NCBI RefSeq assembly: GCF_018446385.1
Contig: NC_055986.1
Span: 74,423,659-74,487,658, forward strand
Direction: 5' to 3'
DNA length: 64,000 nucleotides
Source of the DNA: Zingiber officinale
Taxonomy: Eukaryota; Streptophyta; Magnoliopsida; Zingiberales; Zingiberaceae
Of the stretch, positions 1-11,025 are shown in pieces. Position 1 is the first letter of the stretch; each line of letters starts with the position of its first letter. The notes under the pieces were generated by a model, which made no database searches, had not been told where the DNA came from, and saw only the letters and a program-made list of their open reading frames with translations. A program made the position numbers and the translations under genes.

Positions 1-1519
1 TTCTCCTTTGAAAGAAACTTAATCCTTTCTCCCTTTTCTGTGCCATTTATAGTGTATCTTAATTTTCTTCCCTTTACTTTTTTTAGAAGATAAACATGTT
101 ATAACTTTAAGACTTCTTACTCTCCCTCTTTGTTGCTCATAGAAAAATAAATAAGAATAATATCAAAATTCTCTTAGCTGCCCCTCAAGAATGTCTACTG
201 GGTGTTACTCCCCTTGTAGGTTAGCCATTGCAAAGATTAAGAGGAACAATTTGATAAAGGAATTTATGTAGGTAGTCAACTGGTTAAACTTAGTTATTGA
301 CTTTCTCCAATAACAATCAATTGAGGTTTCTACTAAGGTTTCTAATTTGGTGAAAAATATGAATTTTCGTAGATGTATGGCATCAATATCTCAACATCAT
401 TCATTCTTCTACTAGTACATGACAAAAACATAAGCCTAGTAGACATTTTGTATTTGTCTATCATGCATGAAATCTTGTTAGATCAATAATTTATAAAATT
501 CATCAGTGATATCACGTAAAGTACAAGCAAATGATCATGCAAATATATATATGTAAGTCGAGTCAATATCTGGTATCAAGTCATAACATGAGTCAAACTT
601 TAATGCATAAGGTTGCTACATTAGGATCCCTCTAATCTAATTTTGTGATGGGGGTTGTTGTTCTAGGTTCTATCCTCTCAGCGTCTCATACATCTCATCC
701 TACATGGGTAAACATTGTGCATTTTTGTGAAGATCAAACCTTTTTGAAATCTTGCCTTTCCTAGCTAATCTGGACAAGATACCGAGTGGTTGTGGTGGTG
801 GCATTTGTGTTGCTTCCTCAACCTCCTTGTCATCGACATTGGTTGATCGTTTTTTAGGCTTCTTCGCGGCTTCCATACAACGACCCCATCTCTGGTAGTC
901 ATCCTGTCCAAGGAAAGCTTCTGAACTCTGATTTGGTCATAACTTGTGGTCAAAGGCTAGAGGATCCCTTGGGGGTGACATCTATATCTCGAGGTAATGA
1001 TTGCAGTGATGATATTTCTATAAGGCAGGTAGGCTTTTCATAGCATACATAATGGATGATGAGTCTAAAAATATGTAGCATTGATTAAAGCATACATCAT
1101 AAAAAGATGTGGAAGCCAAAATCTCGGCTTGTCCCCTAGTAGTGATGGGTAAAAGATATCCAACAATGATTTTATATAATACCTTACCCCACTGAGCAGA
1201 TAATCTAGAATAGGAAAATATATAGTTGAATGGGGGTGTATAACTTTGCTAGTACTGAGATGAGTCTATAGTAATAATATCAAATGACTCAAGTAATGTC
1301 TCATTAAAAGTGGACAACCATACAAATGAACTATCTAACTATTGATACTCTAAAAACTCTCTAAAAATGAAAGGAGAAAAAATTTAAAATAAACTGATCC
1401 TACTTTGACTCTAACTGAACATGTCTCATTAGTGTTATTCTTTACACAACTCAACATTGATGATTTATGTTGGTGCCGATTTTGCGCAATCTATAATGTT
1501 CTATGATTTCAGTCACATT
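1..1519. other. Unassigned AT-rich sequence
   Basis: I recognise no gene, domain or complete repeat here. The longest minus-strand open stretch (953-765, 62 codons) is basic and His/Arg-rich and matches no family I know. The surroundings are dense in retroelement relics, so this is probably older transposon debris. No terminal repeats or target duplications were seen. Confidence 0.4.
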
Positions 1520-2560
1520 TAAAACAAAACAGCAACTCAGTCTTATCTCATTAGGTGGGGTCGACTATAAAAATCCTTCTACACCATTGACTCTATCTCC
1601 TATTATATCATCATTATATTTAAATAAATTTATCTTATTTTATTATTGTTAAGGTTTTTTTGATCTTTCTCTTACTCGTTTGATATGCACATTTGTGATA
1701 GAGTATTTATTGATCGTCTAAGTACATGTTCGTACCATCTTAAATGTATCTCGCAAAGTTTTTCCTCAATAGGTGCAATCCCGACTTTCTTTCTAATATT
1801 TTCATTTCTTATCTTTGTATGTCTGCATATTTATCTTAATATTCTCATTTTTGCAACTCACATCTTTTGCTTATGTGCTCGAATCATAGCTAACATTCAG
1901 CTCCATATAATATAACAGGTCTAATCATCATTTTATAAAATTTTCTTTTAAGTCTTAGAGGTACTTTATGATCATAAAGAACACTTGATGCTCTCCTTTA
2001 TTTCAACTATCGTGCTTGTATTCTATGTAAAACATGCATCTCTCTCAATCTTTTTGCAAAAATGATCCGAAATACTTAAAACTCTTATCGACAACTCATC
2101 ATCTCTTATCTTAATAATTATCTCGTTATGTTTAATATTACTAAACTTAAATTTCAAATATTATGTCTTTACTCTATTAAGCCTAAAACCTTTTACTTAT
2201 AATGTTTCTGGTCAAACTTCGAGTTTAATATTTATTCTTTTACATGTGTCATTTACTAAAATAATATCGTTTGCAAACAACATACACCGCAGTAGTACCG
2301 TATCTTGGATGTGTCCAGAAAATTCATCCATGATTAGTATGAAAAGATAGAGACTTAGAGTTGATTCTTGATATAAACTAATCTTTATAGGAATGTTTTG
2401 GTTAATGTACATGAAGTCTTCACTCTTGTCATTATCTTCTCATACATATCCTAAATTAATTCAATATATACTATGATAATATCTCTCTTTTCTAGATCCT
2501 CCATATAATTAGATATTTAGGTATTACATGCACTAATTAACTTGTCCACCCCATTATTGT
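1520..2560 (-). mobile_element. RTE-type LINE fragment, 5'-truncated
   Basis: This is a decayed 3' portion of a non-LTR retrotransposon lying antisense. Read on the minus strand it contains an RTE reverse-transcriptase segment at about 2412-2212 (QEST-LSLYLF, then FANDIILV). It then runs into the same C-terminal and 3' tail as the better preserved LINE at 47381-50640, ending in the characteristic AGTGGGGTCGAC-like tail sequence near 1550-1565. The catalytic FADD motif reads FAND, and frames are broken, so it is dead. The 5' boundary near 2560 is approximate, and no target duplication was identified. Confidence 0.75.
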
Positions 2561-2830
2561 ATTTCTTTTAATGGTCCTTCTTAGAAGGAAAGCTGGGGTC
2601 TTCACATCCTTGTGTACCCTTAGAGTACTTAAATTTCTTAAAAAGTGATTTCACCTCTTCCTTTGATCTAGTCAAAGCACAATTGTTTCATTCATATATT
2701 TTTCTAACTCAAGAACTAGATGATTCCACTTCAGATGCTGAATCTTCCTCACTAGATGGATCTTCATCTTTGTTGGTGATCCCTCCTCACTAGATGGATC
2801 TTCCTCTTTGTTGGTCATCAAGACTTCTAT
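2561..2830 (-). pseudogene. Sirevirus-like Copia gag fragment, distal part
   Basis: On the minus strand the sequence just below the Copia-A insertion reads as an acidic Glu/Ser-rich stretch (MTNKEEDPSSEE). It continues the reading of the gag piece that ends at 11026 on the other side of Copia-A. Sireviruses typically carry such an acidic serine-rich segment after the gag core. A short direct duplication (units near 2747-2785 and 2786-2821) repeats the acidic codons. The lower part of the interval is too broken to assign. The call rests on continuity across the insertion and residue character. Confidence 0.5.
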
Positions 2831-4465
2831 TGTTGGGATCTAGCGCGCTAAACAAGCGGAAGCGCAGCGGAAATTGACTAGATCCTCCATCCAGCAGATC
2901 CATGCGAAGGGAATAAACATTGCATACAAACAATCTATACTAAGTTACATGATAGGATTATATCCTTGATGCGTGCACACGATCTCCCGACAACTCGGAT
3001 CTCAGCACGATCACACGTCCGCGCCTCTATGGTATCCACACGAACAAGTCTTGTCTTTGCTTGTCTCACAAATAAAGCAAGATGGAGAAGAAAACACCTA
3101 AGGTTGTGCTAGCAATCTCACCTAGGAGTTTCGTCCAAGAGAGGCAAGGAGGAAGAAGAAGAATGCAAAAGGTCTCATACCTTTTCATCTAATGAAAATC
3201 ATATGAAAAATATCATCCAAAATGATATTTATATCCATCCCATGGTATACCAAGAGTCTCCACCCTTTCATCTTCTAATCCAATGGCTCAAAATTAACCA
3301 TTCCATCTAATGGTTCAATTTTGACCATTCAACTTCCTTGGTGAATTCAATTTCACTCAATGAATCCAACCCATTGATTCTCAAGTAACTCGATTCAATC
3401 CAACAATTGGATCCCTTTGAGTCTAACTCAATGAGTCAAATTCGGATTACACTTAATCCATTGATTCATCACATGGACCCATCTCCATATCAACTTTTCT
3501 TAGTGTGTGACCCTATAGGTTCTCGTAACGTTGGCAATGTACCCAAATCACCATTTAGATACATAAGCAATGAGTGACATCTAGCAAGGCATCATTGCTA
3601 CCCAAGTGACGAGAAAGTTGAGATCCGACCTAACATGTTCGTGGCTATCATCTTGTATGACTTGGTCCCTCTATCTTTGATATCTAGATTGATCAATGAG
3701 GCATAGACCGTGTCATCCTCTTATCATCAATCTTTGTGTTTCTTGATCTCCAAGTAGATACACTTATCAAATAAGCTCAATATCTTATATTGACTCATTT
3801 ACGCATGACCATACTTTCTTGTGTTCTACTAATCAAGGGGCCCACAGATATCACTTCCGTCATATGGAAGGGATAGATCCCATCTACATCACTCACATCC
3901 CTCCGCATAATTCATTGCATACCCAGTGATCGACTTTATAGTCCACCCTGTTACGGGTGACGTTTGACGATACCAAAGTATACAACTCCTAATGTAGGGA
4001 ACCGTAGTGACTTCAGGTCTAAGGACTATTCATACTAATAGTCACATGAGAATGTTTATGATACTCATACGATGATCCATGAAACATTCTCATGGCGGGT
4101 CATTCAGTATATATTCTCTAATATATATCCATGTATCAACCTGATATCTCATATCCATGACTTGTGAGATCAAGTCATCCGTTGACCTACATACTAGTCT
4201 CTGCGCATTAATATTGTCCTTGTATATTAATGCTCGACTAGGAATAATTAAGAGTAGTGTTCTCTACAATATCTCACTATCAATTCAATCAATTAATATA
4301 CTGTAGATAAGGACCTACTACTCAAGGACATTATTATACTTATTCAATTGACACTGAACTGAAGTAAATATAATAATCAACTTTGCCTTTTATTAGTAAT
4401 GATATATGATACAAAATGAACCCTTTACAATCATCTCATAATTGGTATTAGGGCTAATACTAACC
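2831..4465 (-). repeat. Copia-A 3' LTR (1.63 kb)
   Basis: Read on the minus strand it starts TTAGTATTAGCCCTAATACC just after a purine-rich stretch (GTAGGAGATGG) that could serve as the polypurine tract, and ends in GATCCCAACA. It matches the 9859-11025 copy at its start, end and most of its middle. It has two blocks that copy lacks: about 180 bp near 2866-3045 and about 290 bp near 3484-3795. It is therefore the fuller LTR of the pair. Confidence 0.9.
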
Positions 4466-4900
4466 ATCTCCTACTAGTACTAGTGCCAATCACTGAGGTA
4501 TCGACTACCCATTGACCTAGTGTGACCATCATGCTTTCCCTGTGCCAAAGCCTTGGTCAAAGGATCCGCAATGTTAGCATCGGTCGGTACTCTGCATGTT
4601 CTTATATCTCATATATCGATGATCCCTCGAATCGTTGTAGTATCCAAGACCACCATTTATGTAAAATACATACCCTAACTGCGATCTAGAATCGTCCTTG
4701 TCAATTTGGAAGCTTACACCACTGTAACCCTTTATAGCAACAGCTGTAACCCTTTACAGCAAGCTCTTTATCGCCTCCATAGATCAAGAAATAATCTTGA
4801 GTTCTTCTCAAGTACTTAAGAATATTCTTGACTGTTGTCCAGTGACCTTCACCTGGATCTGACTGGTTTTTGCTCGTCATGCTTATCGCATACGAGACAT
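4466..4900 (-). pseudogene. Copia-A RNase H remnant and 3' untranslated region
   Basis: Minus-strand reading gives a reverse-transcriptase to RNase H junction (LKYLRRTQDYFLIYGGDKEL) near 4820-4760. It then gives broken RNase H, and a C-terminal scrap resembling the usual Copia ending that reads ADPLTKALA in intact elements. A short direct duplication lies near 4718-4760 (ACCCTTTA-TAGCAA repeated as ACCCTTTA-CAGCAA). The central RNase H catalytic part is not visible, which implies an internal deletion. The rest down to the LTR is non-coding. Confidence 0.6.
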
Positions 4901-6010
4901 CTGGGCGAGTACAAAGTATGACGTACATGATAGACCCTATAGCAGATGCATAAGGAATCTGATCCATGCGGTCCCTTTCTATCTTAGAAGAAGGATATTG
5001 AGTTTTCGAAAGACTCACACCATGTGACATAGACAGGAACCCCTTCTTGGAATTCACCATAGCAAAACGTTTAAGCACCTTGTCAATGTACGTACTCTGA
5101 CTTAGGCCAAGCAATCTTTTAGATCTATCTTTATAGATCTTAAGGCCTAAAATATAGGCTGCTTCACCTAAGTCTTTCATTGAAAAACAATTCCCAAGTC
5201 AAGTTTTCAAGAGTAGGGATATCATTTCCAATGAGTAGTATGTCATCTACATACAATATGAGAAAAATGACTGTGCTCCCACTAACCTTTTTGTAGACAC
5301 AAGGTTCATCTTCATTCTTAATGAAACTAAACGTTTTGATTGCATCATCGAATAGAAGATTCCAACTTCTGGAAGCTTGCTTCAATCCATAAATGGATCT
5401 TTGCAACTTACAAACCTTTCCAGCATGCTCTGGATCTACAAAACCCTTAGGTTGTGTCATATACACATCCTCGAGTAGATTTCCGTTAAGAAATGCGGTT
5501 TTGACATCCATCTGCCAGATTTCATAATCATAGTAAGCAGTAATAGCAAGCATGATCCGAATGGACTTGAGCATCGCAACTGGTGAAAAGGTTTCATTAT
5601 AGTCAATCCATAAATGGATCTTTGCAACTTACAAACCTTTCCAGCATGCTTTGGATCTACAAAACCCTTAGGTTGTGTCATATACACATCCTCGAGTAGA
5701 TTTCCGTTAAGAAATGCGGTTTTGACATCCATCTGGCGATCTCATAATCATAGTAAGCAGTAATAGCAAGCATGATCCGAATGGACTTGAACATCGCAAC
5801 TGGTGAAATGGTTTCATCATAGTCTATACCATGAATCTGTTTGAATCTTTTAGCCACCAATCTACCTTTATAGGTATGCCTACGACCATCCATGTCAGTC
5901 TTCACCTTGAATACCCACTTATACCCAATGAGTTTGATCCCTTCATATGGATCAACCAAAGTCCATACTTGGTTAGTGTACATGGATTCCATTTCGGATC
6001 TCATGGTCTC
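4901..6010 (-). pseudogene. Copia-A reverse transcriptase, broken
   Basis: This would copy element RNA into cDNA inside Gag particles. Minus-strand pieces give the Copia RT in order: VWTLVDPYEGIKLIGYKWVF near 5970, KGRLVAKRF, the catalytic [11 protein letters not shown] (5514-5482, and again in the upper copy near 5735), SIYGLKQASRSWN near 5385-5350, and the active-site YVDD at 5242-5253. The YVDD box is intact. Function is destroyed by stops, frameshifts and a 220-bp tandem duplication that repeats the segment around [10 protein letters not shown]. Confidence 0.85.
5382..5822 (-). repeat. 220-bp tandem duplication inside the Copia-A RT
   Basis: Two adjacent copies, about 5382-5602 and 5603-5822, share nearly every base, including the codons for the catalytic [10 protein letters not shown] motif. 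Differences are a few substitutions and a small indel (CATCTGCCAGATTTC against CATCTGGCGATCTC). The unit is not a multiple of three, so the second copy is read out of frame. The high identity suggests a recent duplication, after or near the time of insertion. Confidence 0.9.
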
Positions 6011-6124
6011 TAGTCATTTCTCAGAATTTGGGCCCTGTACAGCTTCCTGATAAGATGTAAGTTCGTTGAGACCAACTAGCACTACATCACCATTGTCAGA
6101 CAAGAGAATAGAATATCTCTCAGG

Positions 6125-7150
6125 TTAATGGCGGATCCTATCAGATCTGCGTAGAGCTTGTGCTATTTGAACAGGTTGTTGTTCCACAACTTCTTGTGGT
6201 GTAACAAAATCCTGATCCACAACATCTTGTGGTACCTGTTCAATATCCATCATTCTGTCAGTGCTAGTATCTTGAACTTCTTCAAGATCGACTTCACTCC
6301 CACTAATTTTTCTAGAAATAAATTCCCTTTCTAGAAATACACTAGTCCTGGCAACAAATACCTTGCCTTGTGTAGGATTATAAAAGTAATATCCCTTTGT
6401 TTCCTTGGGATATCCAACAAAGTAGCACTTATCTGATTTGGGTCCTAGTTTATCAGAGACTTGCCGTCGAACGTAAGCCTCACAATCCCAAATCTTCATA
6501 AAAGACATATTGGGACTCTTTCCTGTCCATATCGTATATGGTGTCTTTATGACGGCTTTGGATGGAACTCGGTTAAGTGTGAAAGCGACTATCTCTAGAG
6601 CATGCCCCCAGAAGGAAGTAGGAAGATCTGTATGACTCATCATCGATTGTACCATAACTAATAAAGTACGGTTCCTCCTTTTCGATACACCATTCCATTG
6701 TGGTGTTCCAGGTGGAGTGAGTTGAGATATGATCCCGCACTCAACGAGATGGTCATGAAACTCTTGGCTAAGGTATTCCCCACCTCGATCTGATCGAAGC
6801 ATCTAAATACTCTTACCTAGTTGATTTTGTACTTCATTCTTGAATTCTTTGAACTTTTCAAAGGATTCTGACTTGTGTCTCATCAGATACACATAGCCGT
6901 ATCTACTGAAATCATCAGTGAAGGTAATGAAGTAATGATAGCCTCCTCTAGCTGCTATTCTGAAAGTGCCACATATATCAGTATGTATGAGTTCTAACAG
7001 ATCATTAGCTCTTTCGCCATGCCCACTAAATGAAGTCTTTGTCATCTTACCTCGAAGACAAGATTCGCATACCTCATATGATTCAAAATCAAACGAGTCC
7101 AACAGTCCATCCTTATGGAGTTGGGATATGCGACTCTCATTTATGTGACC
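6125..7150 (-). pseudogene. Copia-A GAG-pre-integrase and integrase, catalytic Glu lost
   Basis: This enzyme would insert the cDNA into chromosomes. On the minus strand the pre-integrase zinc motif remnant (ESCLRGKMTK, near 7065) is followed by HTDICG near 6985 with the first catalytic Asp. LRSDRGGEYLSQEF near 6797-6756 follows with the second. The third catalytic position, in NGVSxRRNRTL, is Lys instead of Glu (codon 6680-6682), with the normal 35-residue spacing. A stop separates the two open segments near 6803. A C-terminal tail with many Gln/Val/Asp residues extends to 6125 (ALRRSDRIRH). Confidence 0.88.
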
Positions 7151-7162
7151 TAAGCGACAATG

Positions 7163-8458
7163 CTAGAGATATATTTGGTTCAGATCATTAGATTTGAACC
7201 GCTTGGTATTAATGCTATAGATTGAGTTTTCAAAGTCTAGAACATAGAGTCCATTTATTAGAGGTGCACTACAATAAAACATGTCATTTAAATAAATAGA
7301 ACAACATTTGTCCTTTATTATAAATGAGAACCCCTTCTTGTCTAAACAAAAAACAGAGATTATGTTTTTGGTTAAAGCAGACACATAACAACACTCTTCA
7401 AGTTCTAAAACAAGCCCAGTGGGCAAAAATAAAGAGTAGGTTTCTACAGCGACGGCGGCAACTCTTGCACCATTGCCTACTCGTAGGTCCACTTCGCCCT
7501 TTGTTAACTCTCTACTATTTTTCAGCCCTTGCACATTGGTACAAATATGAGACGTACATTCAGTATCTAATACCCATGAAGAAGAAATAGATATATTGAC
7601 TTCTATAACATATATACCTGAGGCAAAAGTCTCATTTATCTTCCGTTTCAGTTCCTCTAGGTACCCCTTGCAGTTCCTCTTCCAGTGTCCGGTCTCACCG
7701 CAGTGGAAGTCGGTTCCTTCCTTAGCAACCCTACCTTTGGGTTTCAGTGCATGAACCTTGCCCTTGCCTTTGGCTTGAGTCTTACGCTTACCTTTAAGCT
7801 TCCACTTGCCTTTGCCTTTAGACACCATCAAAATGGAACTAGGCTTTGCCTTCTTAAGGTTGATTTCAGCAGTTCTCAACATGCTCAACATCTCAGGCAG
7901 TGGTTTGTCAATTTCATTCATGTTCTAGTTCATGACGAATTGACTATAACTATCGGGCAACGACTGCAGAATAAGGTCAGTAGGCAATTCTTGGCCTAGT
8001 GGGAATCCCAACATTTGTAGATTCTCCACATACCCGATCATTTTGAGTACATATGGCCCAACGGGACTTCCTTCTTGCATTCTGCACTGAAACAGTGCTT
8101 TAGAGATCTCAAATCTCTCATGCCTTGCTAGTCCTTGATATAGTTATCTAAGATGTTCAACCATATCATAAGCATCCATGTTCTCATGTTACTTCTGAAG
8201 CTCAGAGTTTATGATGGCGAGCATTAGGCATGACACATTTAAAGCATCATCTTGATGCTTCTTGTAAGCATCCCTTTCAGCTCTAGTGGCAGTAGCAAGG
8301 GGTGCTTCAGGAATAGGCTGCTCTAGGACGTACAGTTTTCGTTCTTGCTTGAGAACTATTCTCAAGTTTCTATACCAGTCCAGGAAATTAGCTCCATTGA
8401 GGTTGCCCTTATCAAAGACAGATCGCAGAGAAAGGGTATTCGATGTACTTGACGACAT
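7163..8458 (-). pseudogene. Copia-A gag, zinc knuckle and protease, broken
   Basis: Gag would form the cytoplasmic particle and the protease would cut the polyprotein. The minus-strand start at 8458 (MSSSTSNTLSLRSVF) leads into a Copia gag core (NFLDWYRNLRIVLKQERKLY). After a stop near 8189 the frame resumes at about 7921 with a Lys/Gly-rich basic stretch. A CCHC knuckle (FHCGETGHWKRNCKG) lies at about 7709-7668. The protease box reads WVLDTECTSHIC, the DTG Gly being replaced by Glu (7559-7567). A GAG-pre-integrase lead-in (GLYVLDFENS) follows. Length and order match the family apart from the stops. Confidence 0.88.
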
Positions 8459-8608
8459 GGTAATCTACAACAGAATAATGCAGAACTTAGTATCATATAT
8501 CGATCATTTAATTAAGCCTTTAATTAAATGATTCTCCCACTGAATTCTAAAGCTTTTTAGGAGCAAGTCACTACTAGCTTTAAACCCAAAAGCAAAGACA
8601 TTCAAGTG

Positions 8609-8790
8609 GGACAAGATCCATATTATACCTCATCTTGAGTTAGCTTTGGCTAATCGCCCAAGACTTGTATAAATTAGGTAGGGAACGTGTACCAATTGGA
8701 CAAAATCCTTATTATACCTTGTTTTGAGTTAGTTTTGGCTAATCGCTCAAGACTTAGTATAACTTAGGTAGACAACGTTTACCAATTACA
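8609..8790 (-). repeat. 89-bp tandem repeat in the Copia-A leader
   Basis: Two adjacent 89-bp units start at 8609 and 8698. They share the block TTGAGTTAG-TTTGGCTAATCG-CAAGACTT with about 85 percent identity by eye. A partial third unit (CATCTTGAGTTAGCTTTGGC) follows near 8871-8890. They lie between the primer site and gag, in the untranslated leader where packaging signals would be expected. Confidence 0.75.
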
Positions 8791-9660
8791 TCCTATGTAA
8801 CTCTTGGATCTATAGGTGAACAAGACTATTTGTTCATTTGCCCATCTCATGAAATTTACATTATAATTCATCTTGAGTTAGCTTTGGCTAATCGCTATGG
8901 GATATGCCTCTAAGTTCTCAACTTAGTTAAGTCACACCCAAAGTCTAATAGTCGGATATCACAATTGTTCAGTCGCACTCTACCAAGATAAAACGAGTCA
9001 CTTTGCTTTGGCAAACTTGACTACAAATGATCGAGGTAGTAGTGAGTACTAAACTTTGGTAGGCATATGTAAAGGATTTAATTGCGATAGCTACACATGC
9101 ATCACATACATTCATGGCATATCATGGTATACATCAACATATATGTTAATTTAAACGTGACATGGTTATGGCCCCTATAAACTACGATCTTCTCAAGCCA
9201 ATGAGAAGAGCGATAAGTCAACCTAGGTCTAAGTCGCTTCTCCAAGCACTTCCTTGGTTGTTGTGTGTTGTTGTCCTTCCTTCCTTTTCACCCGTCTTCC
9301 AAAAGACTAACTCTTTCTAATTTTGTACATTACAAAATCTAAAGAAACTCGAGTTACATTCAAGTGTAATCTAATTACAACAAGAATAAAAGGGATGAAG
9401 GCACGACACACAGATCGTATTATGAATTAAAAAATTACACACATCCAATCACATTGGGGTTAAAGGGCCATAACCATGCATCATGTCATATCTATTCATA
9501 ATATTTTATGACATAAAATTTACTATGATTGGAACAACTAATTATGAGCCGCAACGCCACAGCCGACTATGTTTCGTTCTAAACAAAACATCTCTGGCCG
9601 AGACCTTTATGGTCACACACCAACTTCGTTTTGTTCTCAGCAAAACACCCATATCGATCA

Positions 9661-9732
9661 AGACTCAGGATTTGGCTGAGACTTAGAATCTGGCCAAGAC
9701 TCACAGTCTGGCTGAGACCCATAATCTGGTTG
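9661..9732 (-). repeat. 18-bp tandem repeat in the Copia-A leader
   Basis: Four consecutive 18-bp units begin at 9661, 9679, 9697 and 9715, with consensus (A/G)AGACTCA-AATCTGGCT. The period is six codons, so a minus-strand open frame across it shows a hexapeptide repeat (Leu/Ser/Gln-Ile/Val). This is probably an expansion artefact, not a coding feature. Confidence 0.75.
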
Positions 9733-9845
9733 AGAGTCTTGTGTGGTCGAAACTCATAAGTTTTGCAAATCACAGTAAACCCTATCATGCAATTTCTATA
9801 TCATATATAAAATTTCTAGCAACTTAGCATAGCCCTTCGCAAGTG

Positions 9846-9857
9846 GCTCTGATACCA
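9846..9857 (-). other. Copia-A primer binding site (initiator Met tRNA)
   Basis: Minus-strand TGGTATCAGAGC lies one base inside the upper LTR end (CCCAACA, then G). This is the sequence complementary to the 3' end of plant initiator Met tRNA, used by most plant Copia elements. It fixes the 9859-11025 LTR as the 5' LTR and the element orientation as minus. Confidence 0.95.
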
Positions 9858-9858
9858 C

Positions 9859-11025
9859 TGTTGGGATCTAGCGTGCTAAATAAGTGGAAGATGGAGAAGT
9901 CTTGTCTTTGCTTGTCTCACAAACAAAGCAAGATGGAGAAGAAAACACCTAAGGTTGTGCTAGCAACCTCACCTAGGAGTTTCGGCCAAGAGAGGCAAGG
10001 GGGAAGAAGAAGAATGCAAAAGGTCTCACACCTTTTCATCTAATGAAAATCATATGAAAAATATCATCCAAAATGATATTTATATCCATCCCATGGTATA
10101 CCAAGGGTCTCCACCCTTTCATCTTCTAGTCCAATGGCTCAAAATTAACCATTCAATCTAATAGTTTAATTTTGATCATTCAACTTCCCTGGTGAACTCA
10201 AGTTCACCCAATGAGTCCAACCCATTGATTCTCAAGCAACTCGACTCAATCTAACAATTAGATCCCTTTCAGTCTAACTCAATGAGTCAAATTCGGATTA
10301 CACTTAATCCATTGATTCATCACATGAACCCATCAATGAGTCAAACTCAAGTTTACGCATGACCATGCTTTCTTGTGTCCTACTAATCAAGGGGCTCACA
10401 GATATCGCTTCCGTCATATGGAAGGGATAGATCCCATCTACATCACTCACATCCCTCCGTATAATTCATTGCATACCTAGTGATCGACTTTATAGTCCAC
10501 CCTGTTACGGGTGACGTTTGACGATACCAAAGTATATAACTCCTTATGTAGGGAACCGTAGTGACTTCAGGTCTAAGGACTATTCATACTAATAGCCATA
10601 TGAGAATGTTTATGATACTCATACGACGATCCATGAAACATTCTCATGGCGGATCATTCAGTATATATTCTCTAATATATATCCATATGTCAACCTGATA
10701 TCTCATATCCATGACTTGTGAGATCAAGTCATCCGTTGACCTACATACTAGTCTCAGTCTCTGCGCATTAATATTGTCCTTGTATATTAATGCTCGACTA
10801 GGAATAATTAAGAGTAGTGTTCTCTACAATATCTCACTATCAATTCAACCAATTGATATACTGTAGATAAGGACCTACTACTTAAGGATATTATTATACT
10901 TATTCAATTGGCACTGAACTGAAGTAAATATAATAATCAACTTTGCCTTTTATTAGTAATGATATATGATACAAAATGAGCCCTTTACAATCATCTCATA
11001 ATTGGTACTAGAGCTAATACTAACA
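9859..11025 (-). repeat. Copia-A 5' LTR (1.17 kb, internally deleted)
   Basis: Minus-strand reading starts TGTTAGTATTAGCTCTAGTA and ends GATCCCAACA next to the primer site. Compared with the 3' LTR it lacks one block just inside its downstream end, where AAGTGGAAGATGG is joined directly to AAGTCTTGTC. It lacks another in the middle, where CCCATCAATGAG joins GTTTACGCATG. Both absences are in this copy only, so the LTR pair is 1635 against 1167 bp. Confidence 0.92.

Larger units (their letters stand above)
2831..11025 (-). mobile_element. Copia-A: complete but decayed Copia LTR retrotransposon
   Basis: An 8.2 kb Ty1/Copia element lies on the minus strand. It has two LTRs (2831-4465 and 9859-11025) with TG...CA-type ends, an initiator-Met primer site next to the upper LTR, and domains in Copia order: gag, CCHC zinc knuckle, aspartic protease, integrase, reverse transcriptase, RNase H. 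All domains carry stops or frameshifts. The flanks (minus strand AGATA before, ATAGA after) do not form a perfect 5-bp TSD. It interrupts a sirevirus-like gag, so it is younger than that element. The same LTR family recurs at 63125 in the opposite orientation. The gag wording resembles Tork/TAR-type Copia, but I do not assign a clade firmly. Confidence 0.92.

Noticed and set aside
9846..9857. tRNA-like sequence near the LTR
   Set aside because: It is a 12-bp primer binding site complementary to a tRNA 3' end, not a tRNA gene.
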